Below, piece by piece: positions 47,911 to 57,630 of a stretch of DNA of 64,000 bases; the first letter of the stretch is position 1, and every line of letters starts with the position of its first letter. Made by a program: the position numbers and the translations under genes. The DNA is from Shimia litoralis. GTDB taxonomy: Bacteria; Pseudomonadota; Alphaproteobacteria; Rhodobacterales; Rhodobacteraceae. The notes under the pieces were generated by a model. It had not been told where the DNA came from, ran no database searches, and was given only the letters and a program-made list of their open reading frames with translations. The DNA is taken from NCBI RefSeq assembly GCF_005518135.1, contig NZ_SULI01000001.1, positions 1 through 64,000 on the forward strand, in the 5' to 3' direction.

Positions 47911-49166
47911 CGTTGACGCCACCACCCCTGCAAGATGATTGTTTTGCGTTGCCTGCAGGAACGCATTGGACCTCGGTCAAAGATGCACACGAGATGTTAC
48001 GTGCGCGTCTGTATCCGGTGTGTGACGTCGAAAATGTGGCGATTGACCAAGCCGCGTATCGGATTTTGGCCAGTGATGTTGTTGCCCAAAGGTCCAACCC
48101 GCCACAGCCAAATACCGCAGTGGATGGGTATGGATTGCGCTCTGTCGATATTGTGGACGGACCACAGGTCGTGCCTTTGATGAACGGAAGATCTGCTGCC
48201 GGGGCACCCTTTGACGGCGTGCTTGAGCAAGGACATGCTGTGAGGGTGTTGACCGGCGCGACGCTTCCGGCTGGTGTGGATACCGTCATTTTGCAAGAAG
48301 ATGTCACCAGCGATGGCACGGCGATTGCATTTCATGGGCCGCTAAAGGTCGGTGCCAACACGCGCAAAGCCGGTGAAGACGTCAAGAAATCTGACGTCAT
48401 TTTGCGGAAAGGGCGCAAGTTGTCCCCGACCGATGTTGCGCTTTGTGTGGCAACGGGAATAGCGCATGTTGCTGTGTACAAAACATTGCGGGTTGCCGTC
48501 CTGTCAACGGGGGACGAACTGGCTTCACCGGGGCAGGATGTGCGTGCTGATCAAATATATGACGCAAACCGGCCTATGCTGTTGTCGCTGATCGCGCGTT
48601 TGGGGTTTGACGCCGTCGATTTGGGCCGCGCACCGGATGATCGCACCAAGCTTGCGGCGTTTCTCGATCAAGCGGCGGGGCAGGCTGATGTGATTTTGAC
48701 ATCTGGTGGGGCCTCTGCAGGCGACGAGGACCATCTGTCTGCCCTGTTAAACGAGCGTAACGCGATGTCGCTTTGGCGGTTGGCAATCAAACCGGGGCGT
48801 CCGTTGGCGCTTGGGGTGTGGAATGATACCGCTGTGTTTGGCCTTCCGGGGAATCCTGTTGCGGCTTTGGTGTGTACATTGGTGTTCGCGTGCCCTGCGA
48901 TGGGGGTTTTGGCGGGGCAGGGATGGCAACACCCTCAGGGCTTTGACGTTCCGGCGAACTTTGTAAAAACCAAAAAGGCCGGGCGGCGCGAATATCTGAG
49001 GGCCCGTATTAGCAATGGCATGGTGGAGATTTTCGCGTCGGAAGGATCGGGCCGGATTAGTGGCCTGTCATGGGCCGAGGGTCTGGTCGAGTTACCCGAT
49101 CACGCACTTGAGGTCACGCATGGGGACTTGGTCAGGTATTATCCTTACGCAAGCTTTGGCATTTAG
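47907..49166 (+). CDS. moeA: Molybdopterin molybdenumtransferase
   Basis: MoeA inserts molybdate into adenylated molybdopterin. The 419-residue protein shows PQPNTAVDGYGLR, TGATLPAGVDTVILQED, STGDELASPGQ with DQIYDANRPML, TSGGASAGDEDHL and FGLPGNPVAALV, the full motif set. It overlaps mobB by four bases. A variable N-terminal stretch of about 25 residues precedes the first domain. It ends the fdhD-mob-moe group. Confidence 0.95.
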   Translation: MTLTPPPLQDDCFALPAGTHWTSVKDAHEMLRARLYPVCDVENVAIDQAAYRILASDVVAQRSNPPQPNTAVDGYGLRSVDIVDGPQVVPLMNGRSAAGAPFDGVLEQGHAVRVLTGATLPAGVDTVILQEDVTSDGTAIAFHGPLKVGANTRKAGEDVKKSDVILRKGRKLSPTDVALCVATGIAHVAVYKTLRVAVLSTGDELASPGQDVRADQIYDANRPMLLSLIARLGFDAVDLGRAPDDRTKLAAFLDQAAGQADVILTSGGASAGDEDHLSALLNERNAMSLWRLAIKPGRPLALGVWNDTAVFGLPGNPVAALVCTLVFACPAMGVLAGQGWQHPQGFDVPANFVKTKKAGRREYLRARISNGMVEIFASEGSGRISGLSWAEGLVELPDHALEVTHGDLVRYYPYASFGI

Positions 49167-49175
49167 ATTGCGCGC

Positions 49176-50189
49176 CTAGTCAAAAATACCGGCCACGCGG
49201 CCAAGCAGCATAAAGGCGCGGGCCGTGCGTGTATCAGAGAGATCTGCGATATCAGCGTCTGATGCCGTTTGTTCAAATTCCACAAACGTCTTGTCAAACC
49301 TGCGCAAGAAATGATGCGCGGCATCCCGAAAAATCGGGTCTTGCTTCATCCGGCCTGCTGCCAGTGCCAAAGACGAGCGATCCCGAATGCCGCCAAGCTG
49401 TGCAATCACGCGACCACGTTCGCCGTTGGCAAAGCCGCGCCAAATTTCAGGACGCGCCAGATCTGGGCGCAAGTCATCCATATAGATGCCGTCTTGGGAC
49501 AATAGCGTCAGCACATCCTGTGCGGCTTGAATCAGTTGAGATGCCTGTCGATCTTTCAACGCTTTGCGCAGAGCAGCAAAGCCAGCCTTGTCCTCGGCGT
49601 TTTCTGGGAAATTCAGCGCACTGATAAAATCTTTACGCGCCAGCGGTGGCGTTAAGTCCTCGGCTGGGGTGCCAAGCGCCAAGAGCCCCTGATCTTCGGC
49701 GTCTTCGGCGATGGGCTCAACCACGGGTGCCTTACGGATACCGCCTGTGTCGCGCGACGTCGAAAAAGTTGCCAGCGCGGTTTCCGTCTTGCGCTGGGCC
49801 GCTGCGATCTCGTCAAGTTTTCTGGACACAGAAGGTTCTGCGCCTTTGGGTTGCTGACCTTGGGTCTGGGCCACATAGGTTCGGCGCATGGCATCAATCG
49901 CGGCCTGAAGTCGTTGGCTCTCTTCGCGCATAACGCGAGAGGACCGAGCAGCAGTCGCGGCGACCCAGATCATCGCAACCGGCAAGAAAATCGCAAGCAT
50001 TGTCATGACAAAGCGGAGCGAGTCGACCTCGCCAGTCTCAGGACCCAAGACGATAAAGAACATCGCAGTTCCGGCCAGCCAGATGACGCTGACCGTAAGG
50101 GCCACGATTTCGATCCCGGTCACCTGAGGGCGGTCGGGTTTCTCGTAGATGCCAAGTGGGGTGGGCCGGCTGTCGCTGTCCTCGGTCAT
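49176..50189 (-). CDS. Conserved membrane protein of unknown function
   Basis: The 337-residue protein has two N-terminal membrane spans (about 25-50 and 60-82), a predicted coiled coil (SSRVMREESQRLQAAIDAMR) and a long helical C-terminal half with a proline/acidic linker between. I do not recognise it beyond its general look of a Rhodobacterales-specific protein. It lies downstream of greA on the same strand with a 24-base gap, and converges with moeA. Confidence 0.68.
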   Translation of the reverse strand: MTEDSDSRPTPLGIYEKPDRPQVTGIEIVALTVSVIWLAGTAMFFIVLGPETGEVDSLRFVMTMLAIFLPVAMIWVAATAARSSRVMREESQRLQAAIDAMRRTYVAQTQGQQPKGAEPSVSRKLDEIAAAQRKTETALATFSTSRDTGGIRKAPVVEPIAEDAEDQGLLALGTPAEDLTPPLARKDFISALNFPENAEDKAGFAALRKALKDRQASQLIQAAQDVLTLLSQDGIYMDDLRPDLARPEIWRGFANGERGRVIAQLGGIRDRSSLALAAGRMKQDPIFRDAAHHFLRRFDKTFVEFEQTASDADIADLSDTRTARAFMLLGRVAGIFD

Positions 50190-50213
50190 AACTTGTCCTG
50201 CTCCATCTGCGCC

Positions 50214-50684
50214 CTAGACGTAGGCGATGGTTAGTACCTCATAGCTCTTTTGCCCGCCGGGCGTACGCACTTCGACGCTATCGCCTTCTTCTTTGCCGAT
50301 CAGGGCACGGGCAATCGGAGATTTGATGTTCAAAAGCCCGTGTTCCACGCTTGCTTCGTGTTCGCCAACGATCTGCCAGGTCTTTTCTTCGTCTGTGTCT
50401 TCGTCGACCAATGTGACGGTGGCTCCGAACTTGATGGTGCCCGACAACGAGGTTGGATCAATGACTTCGGCCAGTGAGATCACGCCTTCCAATTCTTTGA
50501 CGCGGCCCTCGATAAAGGAATGCTTTTCCCGAGCTGAATGGTATTCCGCATTCTCAGAAAGATCGCCGTGCTCACGCGCTTCGGCGATGGCACTGATGAT
50601 GGCCGGACGTTCAACAGTTTTGAGCTGCTTCAATTCTACTTCGAGCGCCGTAAAGCCGGCGCGTGTCATTGGTATCTTTTCCAT
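50214..50684 (-). CDS. greA: Transcription elongation factor GreA
   Basis: GreA rescues backtracked RNA polymerase. The 156-residue protein has the coiled-coil finger with the acidic tip in [19 protein letters not shown] and the C-terminal FKBP-like domain ([20 protein letters not shown]). The ATG at 50684 gives the canonical length and [18 protein letters not shown] start; an upstream extension to 50816 is not supported. It is transcribed divergently from etf-QO. Confidence 0.96.
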   Translation of the reverse strand: MEKIPMTRAGFTALEVELKQLKTVERPAIISAIAEAREHGDLSENAEYHSAREKHSFIEGRVKELEGVISLAEVIDPTSLSGTIKFGATVTLVDEDTDEEKTWQIVGEHEASVEHGLLNIKSPIARALIGKEEGDSVEVRTPGGQKSYEVLTIAYV

Positions 50685-50936
50685 GGGTCTGTCCCGATCG
50701 TCCAAGACCGCGCCGGAAAGGGTGCGGTCTGTCATTGTTTTCATCTTTGTCTCAGAGTGCCCCGAGCGCCCTTCCAAAAGCAAGTGGTCAGGCATAATGC
50801 AAGCGCTAATCCGCAAAAATCAGGCTGAACTTACGTTTTTGGTCAATTTGCCGTCGTGTTACGATTGACGTTTTGTTTTAACCTAGGCTAGCAACTGCGA
50901 AACTTTATTTCCCAGCCACTTTAGGAAGGAAGCCGG

Positions 50937-52586
50937 ATGTCCGAGATCGAACGCGAAGCCATGGAGTATGACGTAGTTATCGTAGGTGCAGGTCCTGCTG
51001 GATTGTCCGCTGCGATTCGACTGAAGCAACTTGATGCTGATCTGGAAGTCGTTGTTCTTGAAAAAGGGTCCGAAGTTGGGGCGCATATCCTTTCAGGCGC
51101 TGTGCTGGACCCATCTGGTCTGGACAAGCTGATCCCGGATTGGAAAGACAAAGGCGCGCCTTTGAACGTGCCAGTCAAGGAAGACAATTTTTATATGCTA
51201 GGTGAAGGCGGAGAAGTCCGTATTCCAAACTTCCCTATGCCGCCTTTGATGAACAACCACGGCAACTATATCGTGTCGATGGCGAACGTCTGTCGCTGGA
51301 TGGGCGAACAGGCTGAAGAACTGGGCGTCGAAATTTTCCCGGGCATGGCATGTTCCGAATTGATCTTTGGCGACAACGGCGAAGTCAAAGGCGTCGTGGC
51401 AGGCGAGTTTGGCAAAGAAGCTGACGGTACGATGGGCGCGAACTATGAACCGGGCATGGAGCTGCACGGCAAATATGTGTTCATTTCGGAAGGTGTGCGC
51501 GGCAGCCTCGCGAAAGAAATTATCGCCAAATACGATCTCCAAGCTGGCAAAGAACCACAAAAGTTCGGTCTTGGCATGAAAGAGATTTGGGAGATCGACC
51601 CCGCCAAGCACCGCGAGGGAACTGTGACCCACACAATGGGCTGGCCTTTGGGTAGCAACGCTGGCGGTGGGTCGTTTGTGTACCATCTGGACAACAATCA
51701 GGTGTACGTCGGATTTGTTGTGCACTTGAACTATAAGAACCCATACCTGTTCCCATATATGGAATTCCAACGGTTCAAGCATCACCCGATGATTGCGGAT
51801 CTGCTTGAGGGTGGGAAACGTGTTGCTTACGGCGCGCGTGCCATTTCCGAGGGCGGATATCAATCCATGCCAAAAATGACCTTCCCGGGCGGAGCACTGC
51901 TTGGGTGTTCGGTTGGGATGGTCAACGTTCCGCGAATCAAAGGCAACCACAACGCGATGTTGTCGGGTATCGCGGCGGCAGAAACTGCCTTTGATGCGAT
52001 CAAAGATGGGCGTTCCGGCGATGAATTGCCTGAGTACGAGGTCGAAGTACGCACAGGCGCCATCGGTAAAGACCTTAAGAAGGTGCGCAACATCAAGCCG
52101 ATGTGGTCCAAATGGGGCATGATGGCATCCACTGTATTGGGCGGCTTTGATATGTGGTGCAACACATTGGGCTTTTCGCTGTTTGGAACTCTCAAACACG
52201 GCAAGAACGATGCGGATGCGACGCAACCGGCGGATAAATTCAAGCCGATCGATTATCCAAAGCCGGATGGCAAGCTGTCTTTTGATCGCTTGACCAACGT
52301 CAGCTTTGCAATGACCAACCACGAAGAAAGCCAACCTTGCCACCTGCAATTGGCTGACCCGAGTATTCCGGTGAATGTGAACCTGCCGAAATATGCAGAA
52401 CCTGCGCAGCGCTATTGCCCGGCTGGGGTCTATGAGGTGGTCGAAGAAGAAGGCAAAGATCCGCGTTTTGTGGTCAATTTCCAAAACTGCGTGCATTGCA
52501 AAACCTGCGACATCAAAGACCCGAGCCAGAACATCACTTGGGTGACACCACAGGGTGGCGACGGTCCGAACTATCCAAATATGTGA
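50937..52586 (+). CDS. Electron transfer flavoprotein-ubiquinone oxidoreductase
   Basis: ETF-QO passes electrons from acyl-CoA dehydrogenases via ETF to ubiquinone at the inner membrane. The 549-residue protein has the FAD loop GAGPAG (17-22), a membrane-associated ubiquinone region, and a C-terminal 4Fe-4S ferredoxin domain with CPAGVY and NCVHCKTCDIKDP. AGGAAGGA about seven bases upstream supports ATG 50937. It serves flavin dehydrogenases such as the acyl-CoA dehydrogenase at 40.6 kb. Confidence 0.95.
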   Translation: MSEIEREAMEYDVVIVGAGPAGLSAAIRLKQLDADLEVVVLEKGSEVGAHILSGAVLDPSGLDKLIPDWKDKGAPLNVPVKEDNFYMLGEGGEVRIPNFPMPPLMNNHGNYIVSMANVCRWMGEQAEELGVEIFPGMACSELIFGDNGEVKGVVAGEFGKEADGTMGANYEPGMELHGKYVFISEGVRGSLAKEIIAKYDLQAGKEPQKFGLGMKEIWEIDPAKHREGTVTHTMGWPLGSNAGGGSFVYHLDNNQVYVGFVVHLNYKNPYLFPYMEFQRFKHHPMIADLLEGGKRVAYGARAISEGGYQSMPKMTFPGGALLGCSVGMVNVPRIKGNHNAMLSGIAAAETAFDAIKDGRSGDELPEYEVEVRTGAIGKDLKKVRNIKPMWSKWGMMASTVLGGFDMWCNTLGFSLFGTLKHGKNDADATQPADKFKPIDYPKPDGKLSFDRLTNVSFAMTNHEESQPCHLQLADPSIPVNVNLPKYAEPAQRYCPAGVYEVVEEEGKDPRFVVNFQNCVHCKTCDIKDPSQNITWVTPQGGDGPNYPNM

Positions 52587-52613
52587 TGAGCTCACTGCAA
52601 ATTGTCTAAAACT

Positions 52614-52639
52614 ATGGGGCGGCCTTCGGGGCGCCCCAT
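52614..52639 (+). terminator. Hairpin after etf-QO
   Basis: ATGGGGCG (52614-52621) pairs perfectly with CGCCCCAT (52632-52639) around a GC-rich loop containing CTTCGG. It lies 27 bases beyond the stop. There is no U-tract, so it is a probable but unusual terminator or 3'-end stabiliser. Confidence 0.5.
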
Positions 52640-52699
52640 TGCGTGTCCGACCTTTGCGCACTACCTTCCTGAACAAGAGATTGTTTTGAGGAGCCTCGT

Positions 52700-54409
52700 G
52701 TGGCCGTTTCTTTTCTTCGTAAGTTGACGTTGTCAGTCGTGCTGACAACTCTGACACTCCCGGCGCAAGCCGAAGGGCTGTCTGGTGCGTATCTTGCCGC
52801 GCGGCAGGCCAGTATGAACAGCGACTATACTGCATCCGCAGAGTACTTTACCCGAGCCTTGACGCGCGACCCGTCGAACCCGAAAATTTTGGAAAGCGCT
52901 GTTTTGGCGTATCTGTCGTTGGGGCAGATCGATACGGCTATTCCGATTGCGCGCAAGATGGAAACCGATGGCTTGGAAAGCCAACTTGCCAGAATGGTAC
53001 TGGCGGCTGGGTTGATCAAAGATGGGCGGTATGAAGCCCTGTTGGACAGCATCGAGAGCGGGCAGGGCGTGAGCGAGCTTGTTGATGGCCTGATGACGGC
53101 GTGGGCGCACATTGGAAATGGAGACATGTCAAATGCGCTAAAGGCCTTTGATGCGGTTTCAGAACAACCCGGCCTAGCAGGGTTTGCGAGCTATCACCGT
53201 GCTCTTGCGCTTGCATCTGTGGGGGATTTTGAAGGCGCCGAGGCGATCTACTCTGACAAAAGCGGCAGTGCAATTCAGCTCACTCGGCGGGCGGTGATGG
53301 CTCTGGCTGAAATTCTAAGCCAGCTTGATCGAAACGACGAAGCGCTCAAGTTGATGGATGATGTATTTCAGGGGGATCTCGATCCCGATCTGAAAATTAT
53401 TCACACCAAGCTGGTGGCGGGTGAGACGCTCGCGTTTACCCATGTGCGCGGTGCTCAAGACGGCATGGCAGAGGTCTATTACTCTCTGGCTGGTGCTCTC
53501 GAGCGGGAAGCAAATCCCGACTATACCTTGCTGTACACACGTGTCGCTGAATATCTGCGACCAGACCATTTCGAGGCTCTGCTGCTGAGTGCCGGATTGC
53601 TTGAACAGCTTGGCCAATTTGATCTTGCGACGGCTGCATATAAACGTGTCCCAGCCGACCATCCGTCGTTTCATGCGGCGGAACTCGGGCGCGCAGAAGC
53701 ATTGCGCCAAGCTGGTAAACTGGATTCTGCCATTGAAGTGCTGGAACAATTGGCACGCACGCATGGTGACCAACCTTTGGTTCATTCAAGTCTGGGTGAT
53801 TTATTGCGTCAGAAGAATGATTTTGCTGGGGCAGTGCAAGCGTATGATCGCGCGTTTGCGTTGTTTGAAAAACCCAATCACAATCAATGGTTTATCTTGT
53901 ATGCACGCGGCATTTCTCACGAGCGTCTGGGGAATTGGGAACAGTCCGAAGCAGATTTTCGCAAAGCGCTTGAATTGAATCCCGAGCAACCTCAGGTGCT
54001 GAATTATTTGGGCTATTCGCTCGTTGAAAAACAGGTGAAACTGGATGAAGCGCTGTCGATGATTGAACGTGCCGTGGCGGCGCGCCCAGACAGCGGGTAT
54101 ATCGTCGATAGCCTTGGATGGGTTCTGTACCGTTTAGGTCGGTATGACGAAGCTGTGGACCAGCTTGAGCGTGCAACAGAACTGATGGCTGTTGATCCGG
54201 TGGTGAATGATCATCTCGGCGATGCATACTGGGCCGTCGGGCGTCACCTTGAGGCGCAGTTCCAATGGAAGCGTGCGTTATCCTTTGTCGATGATGAATC
54301 AGCGGAAGAGGCAAAACCAGACCGTATTCGCCGAAAGCTTGAGGTCGGACTGGACCAAGTGCTCTCTGAAGAGGGATCTGACCCGTTGAAGGTCGCCGAT
54401 GAAGGCTAG
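52700..54409 (+). CDS. Secreted or periplasmic TPR-repeat protein
   Basis: The 569-residue protein begins at a GTG (52700) with GAGGAG six bases before it. It has a signal peptide (cleavage near LPAQA, residue 24) and then an array of tetratricopeptide repeats to the end, for example ASAEYFTRALTRDPSNPKIL and WEQSEADFRKALELNPEQPQ. Such proteins scaffold envelope complexes; the partner is unknown. Its last 11 bases overlap ispE. Confidence 0.87.
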   Translation: MAVSFLRKLTLSVVLTTLTLPAQAEGLSGAYLAARQASMNSDYTASAEYFTRALTRDPSNPKILESAVLAYLSLGQIDTAIPIARKMETDGLESQLARMVLAAGLIKDGRYEALLDSIESGQGVSELVDGLMTAWAHIGNGDMSNALKAFDAVSEQPGLAGFASYHRALALASVGDFEGAEAIYSDKSGSAIQLTRRAVMALAEILSQLDRNDEALKLMDDVFQGDLDPDLKIIHTKLVAGETLAFTHVRGAQDGMAEVYYSLAGALEREANPDYTLLYTRVAEYLRPDHFEALLLSAGLLEQLGQFDLATAAYKRVPADHPSFHAAELGRAEALRQAGKLDSAIEVLEQLARTHGDQPLVHSSLGDLLRQKNDFAGAVQAYDRAFALFEKPNHNQWFILYARGISHERLGNWEQSEADFRKALELNPEQPQVLNYLGYSLVEKQVKLDEALSMIERAVAARPDSGYIVDSLGWVLYRLGRYDEAVDQLERATELMAVDPVVNDHLGDAYWAVGRHLEAQFQWKRALSFVDDESAEEAKPDRIRRKLEVGLDQVLSEEGSDPLKVADEG

Positions 54410-55223
54410 GGCTTTTGCGCCGGCAAAGGTCAACTTGACGCTTCATGTGACCGGACAGAGACCAGACGGATATCATCTGCTTGAGTCGCTGGTGGTGTTT
54501 GCCGATGTGGGCGATGTACTGTTTGCTGAGTTAGGTACAGACCGAGACACACCTTGCTTACGTGTTCAGGGGCCGATGGCTGAGGGTGTGCCGACAGACG
54601 CGCGCAATCTTGTCCTGCGAGCTGCACAGACCATGGATGCGTCCGCTAGGTTTACCTTGGACAAGCACCTGCCTGCGGCAGCGGGTATCGGCGGTGGGTC
54701 CTCTGACGCGGCGGCGGCAATGCGACTGTTGTCGGATTTGTCTGGCGCAAGAATTCCGAGCGATCGCGGGTTGTCGTTGGGCGCAGATGTGCCGGTGTGC
54801 CTATTGGCGCGCGCTGCAACGATGTGTGGCATTGGCGAACGTGTGACGGCTGTGGATGGCTTGCCCCCGCTGCCTGCTGTGCTGGTGAACCCAAGAGTGA
54901 GCGTCTCGACGCCTGATGTTTTCCGCACGCTTACATCCAAATCAAACCCAAAAATGGACACGGTGCCAGAAGGTGCGGCGTTGCAGGATCTCGCTGCTTG
55001 GTTGGAAACGCAAAGGAATGATCTTGAGGCCGCTGCATTGCATGTTCAGCCGGTAATTGGTCATGTGTTAAAGGCGCTTGATGGCGCGTTGTTGGCGCGC
55101 ATGTCCGGCTCTGGGGCGACGTGCTTTGGGATATATCCCGACCTTGGCGCGGCCAAATCAGCTGCGGCTCGGATTTCCGAGGCGTATCCAGCGTGGTGGG
55201 TGACCCCGACCACCCTACGATAG
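54399..55223 (+). CDS. ispE: 4-diphosphocytidyl-2-C-methyl-D-erythritol kinase
   Basis: IspE is the fourth enzyme of the MEP isoprenoid pathway. The 274-residue GHMP kinase has AFAPAKVNLTLHVTGQRPDG near the start, the ATP loop LPAAAGIGGGSSDAAAAM and SGSGATCFGIY at the C-terminus. It starts inside the end of the TPR gene, in another frame. It converges with the polyprenyl diphosphate synthase gene, another isoprenoid enzyme. Confidence 0.95.
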   Translation: MKARAFAPAKVNLTLHVTGQRPDGYHLLESLVVFADVGDVLFAELGTDRDTPCLRVQGPMAEGVPTDARNLVLRAAQTMDASARFTLDKHLPAAAGIGGGSSDAAAAMRLLSDLSGARIPSDRGLSLGADVPVCLLARAATMCGIGERVTAVDGLPPLPAVLVNPRVSVSTPDVFRTLTSKSNPKMDTVPEGAALQDLAAWLETQRNDLEAAALHVQPVIGHVLKALDGALLARMSGSGATCFGIYPDLGAAKSAAARISEAYPAWWVTPTTLR

Positions 55224-55259
55224 GTGATTAGGGTAAACCTGCGATGACGCAATTGTAGG

Positions 55260-56261
55260 TTAGCTTATGCGGGCCACAACATAGTCAGCCAAATCAGCCA
55301 ACATTTTGCGAATGTCATGATCCGGAAGGAGGGCGATGGCGTCTTTTGCCTTGTCCGCCCAAGCGATCGCATCTTGGCGTGTGGCCGAGAGCGTGTCATG
55401 TTTATGCAAAAGGCTGAGGGCGTGGTCCAGATCGCCTTCGACCTGTTTGCCCTTCTCAATTGTGCGAACCCAAAATGCGCGCTCTTCAGCATCGGCCTTG
55501 GCGACGGCCTTGATCACAGGAAGCGTCAGCTTGCGCTCGCGGAAATCATCGCCGATATTTTTGCCTGTCACGGCACTATCGCCTTGGTAATCCAACAAGT
55601 CGTCCACAATCTGGAATGCAATTCCAAGAGCATCGCCATAGTCATAGAGCGCCTGTACGAAGTCTTCGTCTGCCTGAGCGATCACGCCCCCAACCTGCGT
55701 CGCCGCGGAAAACAACGCCGCTGTTTTTCCACGAACCACCTGCAGATATATTGACTCGTCCGTGCGCAAATCTTGCGCTGCGGTCAACTGAAGCACTTCG
55801 CCTTCGGCGATCGTGGCCGAGGCATTTGCGAGAATATCCAAAACCCGCAGACTTCCGGTTTCTACCATCAGTTGGAACGAGCGCGAAAACAGGTAATCCC
55901 CCACCAGAACGGAGCTTTTGTTATCCCACAATAGATTTGCGGTGGGGCGTCCGCGGCGCTGGCCGCTTTCGTCAACAACGTCGTCATGTAGCAAGGTCGC
56001 GGTGTGAATGAATTCAACCGTAGCTGCCAAATGGATGTGGAAAGGCCCCGTATAGCCGCAGAGTTTGGCCGCCGCCAAAGTCAGCATCGGGCGCAATCTC
56101 TTGCCGCCGGCATCGACCAAATGGGCCGTAACCTCGGGGATACGGGGGGCATGTTTGCTGGCCATCCGCTGAGTGATCAATGTGTTCACTGCGGCCATAT
56201 CTTCTGCCAACACGGCGCTGAGCGCCTCATGTGGCTTGGTTGCTGACTTATCCAGACCCAT
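55260..56261 (-). CDS. Polyprenyl diphosphate synthase
   Basis: The 333-residue trans-prenyltransferase has the first aspartate motif LLHDDVVDE with ESGQRRGRPTANLLWDN, and the second motif FQIVDDLLDYQGD. It probably makes the side-chain precursor for ubiquinone used by UbiA. The start is uncertain: ATG 56261 has GGGAG upstream, while ATG 56294 adds 11 residues. It is divergent from the DUF2007 gene with a gap of 55 (or 22) bases. Confidence 0.92.
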   Translation of the reverse strand: MGLDKSATKPHEALSAVLAEDMAAVNTLITQRMASKHAPRIPEVTAHLVDAGGKRLRPMLTLAAAKLCGYTGPFHIHLAATVEFIHTATLLHDDVVDESGQRRGRPTANLLWDNKSSVLVGDYLFSRSFQLMVETGSLRVLDILANASATIAEGEVLQLTAAQDLRTDESIYLQVVRGKTAALFSAATQVGGVIAQADEDFVQALYDYGDALGIAFQIVDDLLDYQGDSAVTGKNIGDDFRERKLTLPVIKAVAKADAEERAFWVRTIEKGKQVEGDLDHALSLLHKHDTLSATRQDAIAWADKAKDAIALLPDHDIRKMLADLADYVVARIS

Positions 56262-56316
56262 CACACTCCCGTCACAGGTCTCGACATTTGTCATGACCTG
56301 CCTTTACATCCCCAAC

Positions 56317-56532
56317 ATGAAAGAACTTTTGCGTAGCAACGACCCGACGATCATCGCCTTTGCCACAGCCCTTCTTCGAGGGGAGGGTATAGACTGCTTT
56401 GAAATGGACGTAAATATGAGCGTGTTAGAAGGCTCTATCGGAATTTTTCCGCGGCGCTTGATGGTGCATGAAGACCTGATTGACCGCGCCAAAATCGTAA
56501 TGGTGGACAACGACATTCCATTGGGGCGTTGA
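56317..56532 (+). CDS. DUF2007 family protein
   Basis: The 71-residue protein MKELLRSNDPTIIAFATALL...FEMDVNMSVLEGSIG...IFPRRLMVHEDLIDRAKIVM has the DUF2007 pattern (a ferredoxin-like fold described as putative signal transducing). I chose ATG 56317; the longer frame runs into the divergent gene. The methyltransferase gene starts two bases after its stop. Confidence 0.82.
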   Translation: MKELLRSNDPTIIAFATALLRGEGIDCFEMDVNMSVLEGSIGIFPRRLMVHEDLIDRAKIVMVDNDIPLGR

Positions 56533-56534
56533 AC

Positions 56535-57287
56535 ATGTCTGACACGACGGTGAATGCCTATCTGGATGGCGCGTTGATGATCCGCCAACCGGCCAAGGGG
56601 TATCGCGCGGGGGTGGATCCGGTTTTGCTGGCGGCATCGATTCCTGCCAAGTGCGGTCAATCCGTGCTTGAGCTTGGGTGCGGTGTCGGTACTGCAGTCC
56701 TGTGTTTGGCGCACCGCGTACCCGGATTGTCTGTGGCCGCAGTCGAACTGCAATCGGAATATGCGCAGCTCGCCAAAGAAAATGCCCAGAAAAACAATGT
56801 GGTATTGGATGTGCATGTTGCTGACCTCGCGCGCTTACCAACAGAGCTACGTCAAAAGAGGTTTGATCATGTGATTGCGAACCCACCGTATTTTGATCGC
56901 GCGGCAAGTGTTTCTGCGGCGGACCAAGGGCGTGAAACGGCAATGGGCGAGCGCACTTCGTTGGATCAATGGGTTGCGGTTGCGGCCAAGCGATTACAAC
57001 CGCGTGGGTACGCCACATTTATTCATCGTGCCGAAAGGTTGCCTGATCTGCTTGAGGCCATGGGATCGCGGCTTGGATCTCTTCAGGTGATGCCGCTTCA
57101 ATCCCGACATGGGCGTGATCCGGGGTTGGTTTTGGTGCGTGGGCGCAAAGAAGGGCGGGCGGCGTTTCGGTTGCACGCTCCTGTGTGCATGCATGAAGGC
57201 ACGCATCATGATGGCGACAAAGAGAGCTATACCGCGCAGCTACGGGCCATATTGCGTGACGGTGTTGCGTTGAACTTTCCCGATTAG
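56535..57287 (+). CDS. TrmN6-like tRNA (adenine-N6) methyltransferase
   Basis: The 250-residue SAM-dependent enzyme has motif I ELGCGVGTAVLCLA, a post-I acidic VAAVELQSEYA, and the catalytic VIANPPYFDR (NPPY, characteristic of N6-adenine methyltransferases). This architecture fits TrmN6, which modifies A37 of tRNA1Val. I chose ATG 56535; a TTG at 56529 in frame is less likely. It follows DUF2007 by two bases. Confidence 0.85.
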   Translation: MSDTTVNAYLDGALMIRQPAKGYRAGVDPVLLAASIPAKCGQSVLELGCGVGTAVLCLAHRVPGLSVAAVELQSEYAQLAKENAQKNNVVLDVHVADLARLPTELRQKRFDHVIANPPYFDRAASVSAADQGRETAMGERTSLDQWVAVAAKRLQPRGYATFIHRAERLPDLLEAMGSRLGSLQVMPLQSRHGRDPGLVLVRGRKEGRAAFRLHAPVCMHEGTHHDGDKESYTAQLRAILRDGVALNFPD

Positions 57288-57459
57288 AATCAGGGCGGCT
57301 CACCAATGATGACTCTGGCAGTTGATAACGTATTTATGACAAATCCTGCGACCAATCGGCAGAAAACCGACCTGTTACAAATTTGATGCGGTTGCCGCGT
57401 GACAGATCGCAAAAAGTATGGTGCACTACAGAGGTAATTTCATTCTGAGGAGGACTGCC

Positions 57460-57630
57460 ATGAGCGTGAGCTCGCATTTGGAAGAACTGAAACGGAAACA
57501 CGACGCCCTTTCGACGCAAGTCGAAACCGAGCAGCGTTCCCCTGGTTCGAGCGATTTTGATATTGCGGAATTGAAAAAGCAGAAACTCAAGCTCAAGGAA
57601 GAAATCGAGCGCCTTTCGGTAACTGCCTAA
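57460..57630 (+). CDS. DUF465/YdcH family small protein
   Basis: The 56-residue protein MSVSSHLEELKRKHDALSTQ...DIAELKKQKLKLKEEIERL is a short antiparallel coiled coil of the YdcH/DUF465 family. GAGGAGG seven bases upstream supports ATG 57460. The gene overlaps the convergent exporter gene by four bases. The role of the family is not known. Confidence 0.9.
   Translation: MSVSSHLEELKRKHDALSTQVETEQRSPGSSDFDIAELKKQKLKLKEEIERLSVTA

Noticed and set aside
51198-52835. 545-codon open frame on the minus strand opposite etf-QO
   Set aside because: Etf-QO on the plus strand has complete FAD and 4Fe-4S motifs. The antisense frame has low-complexity His/Phe content and no domain, so it is a shadow.
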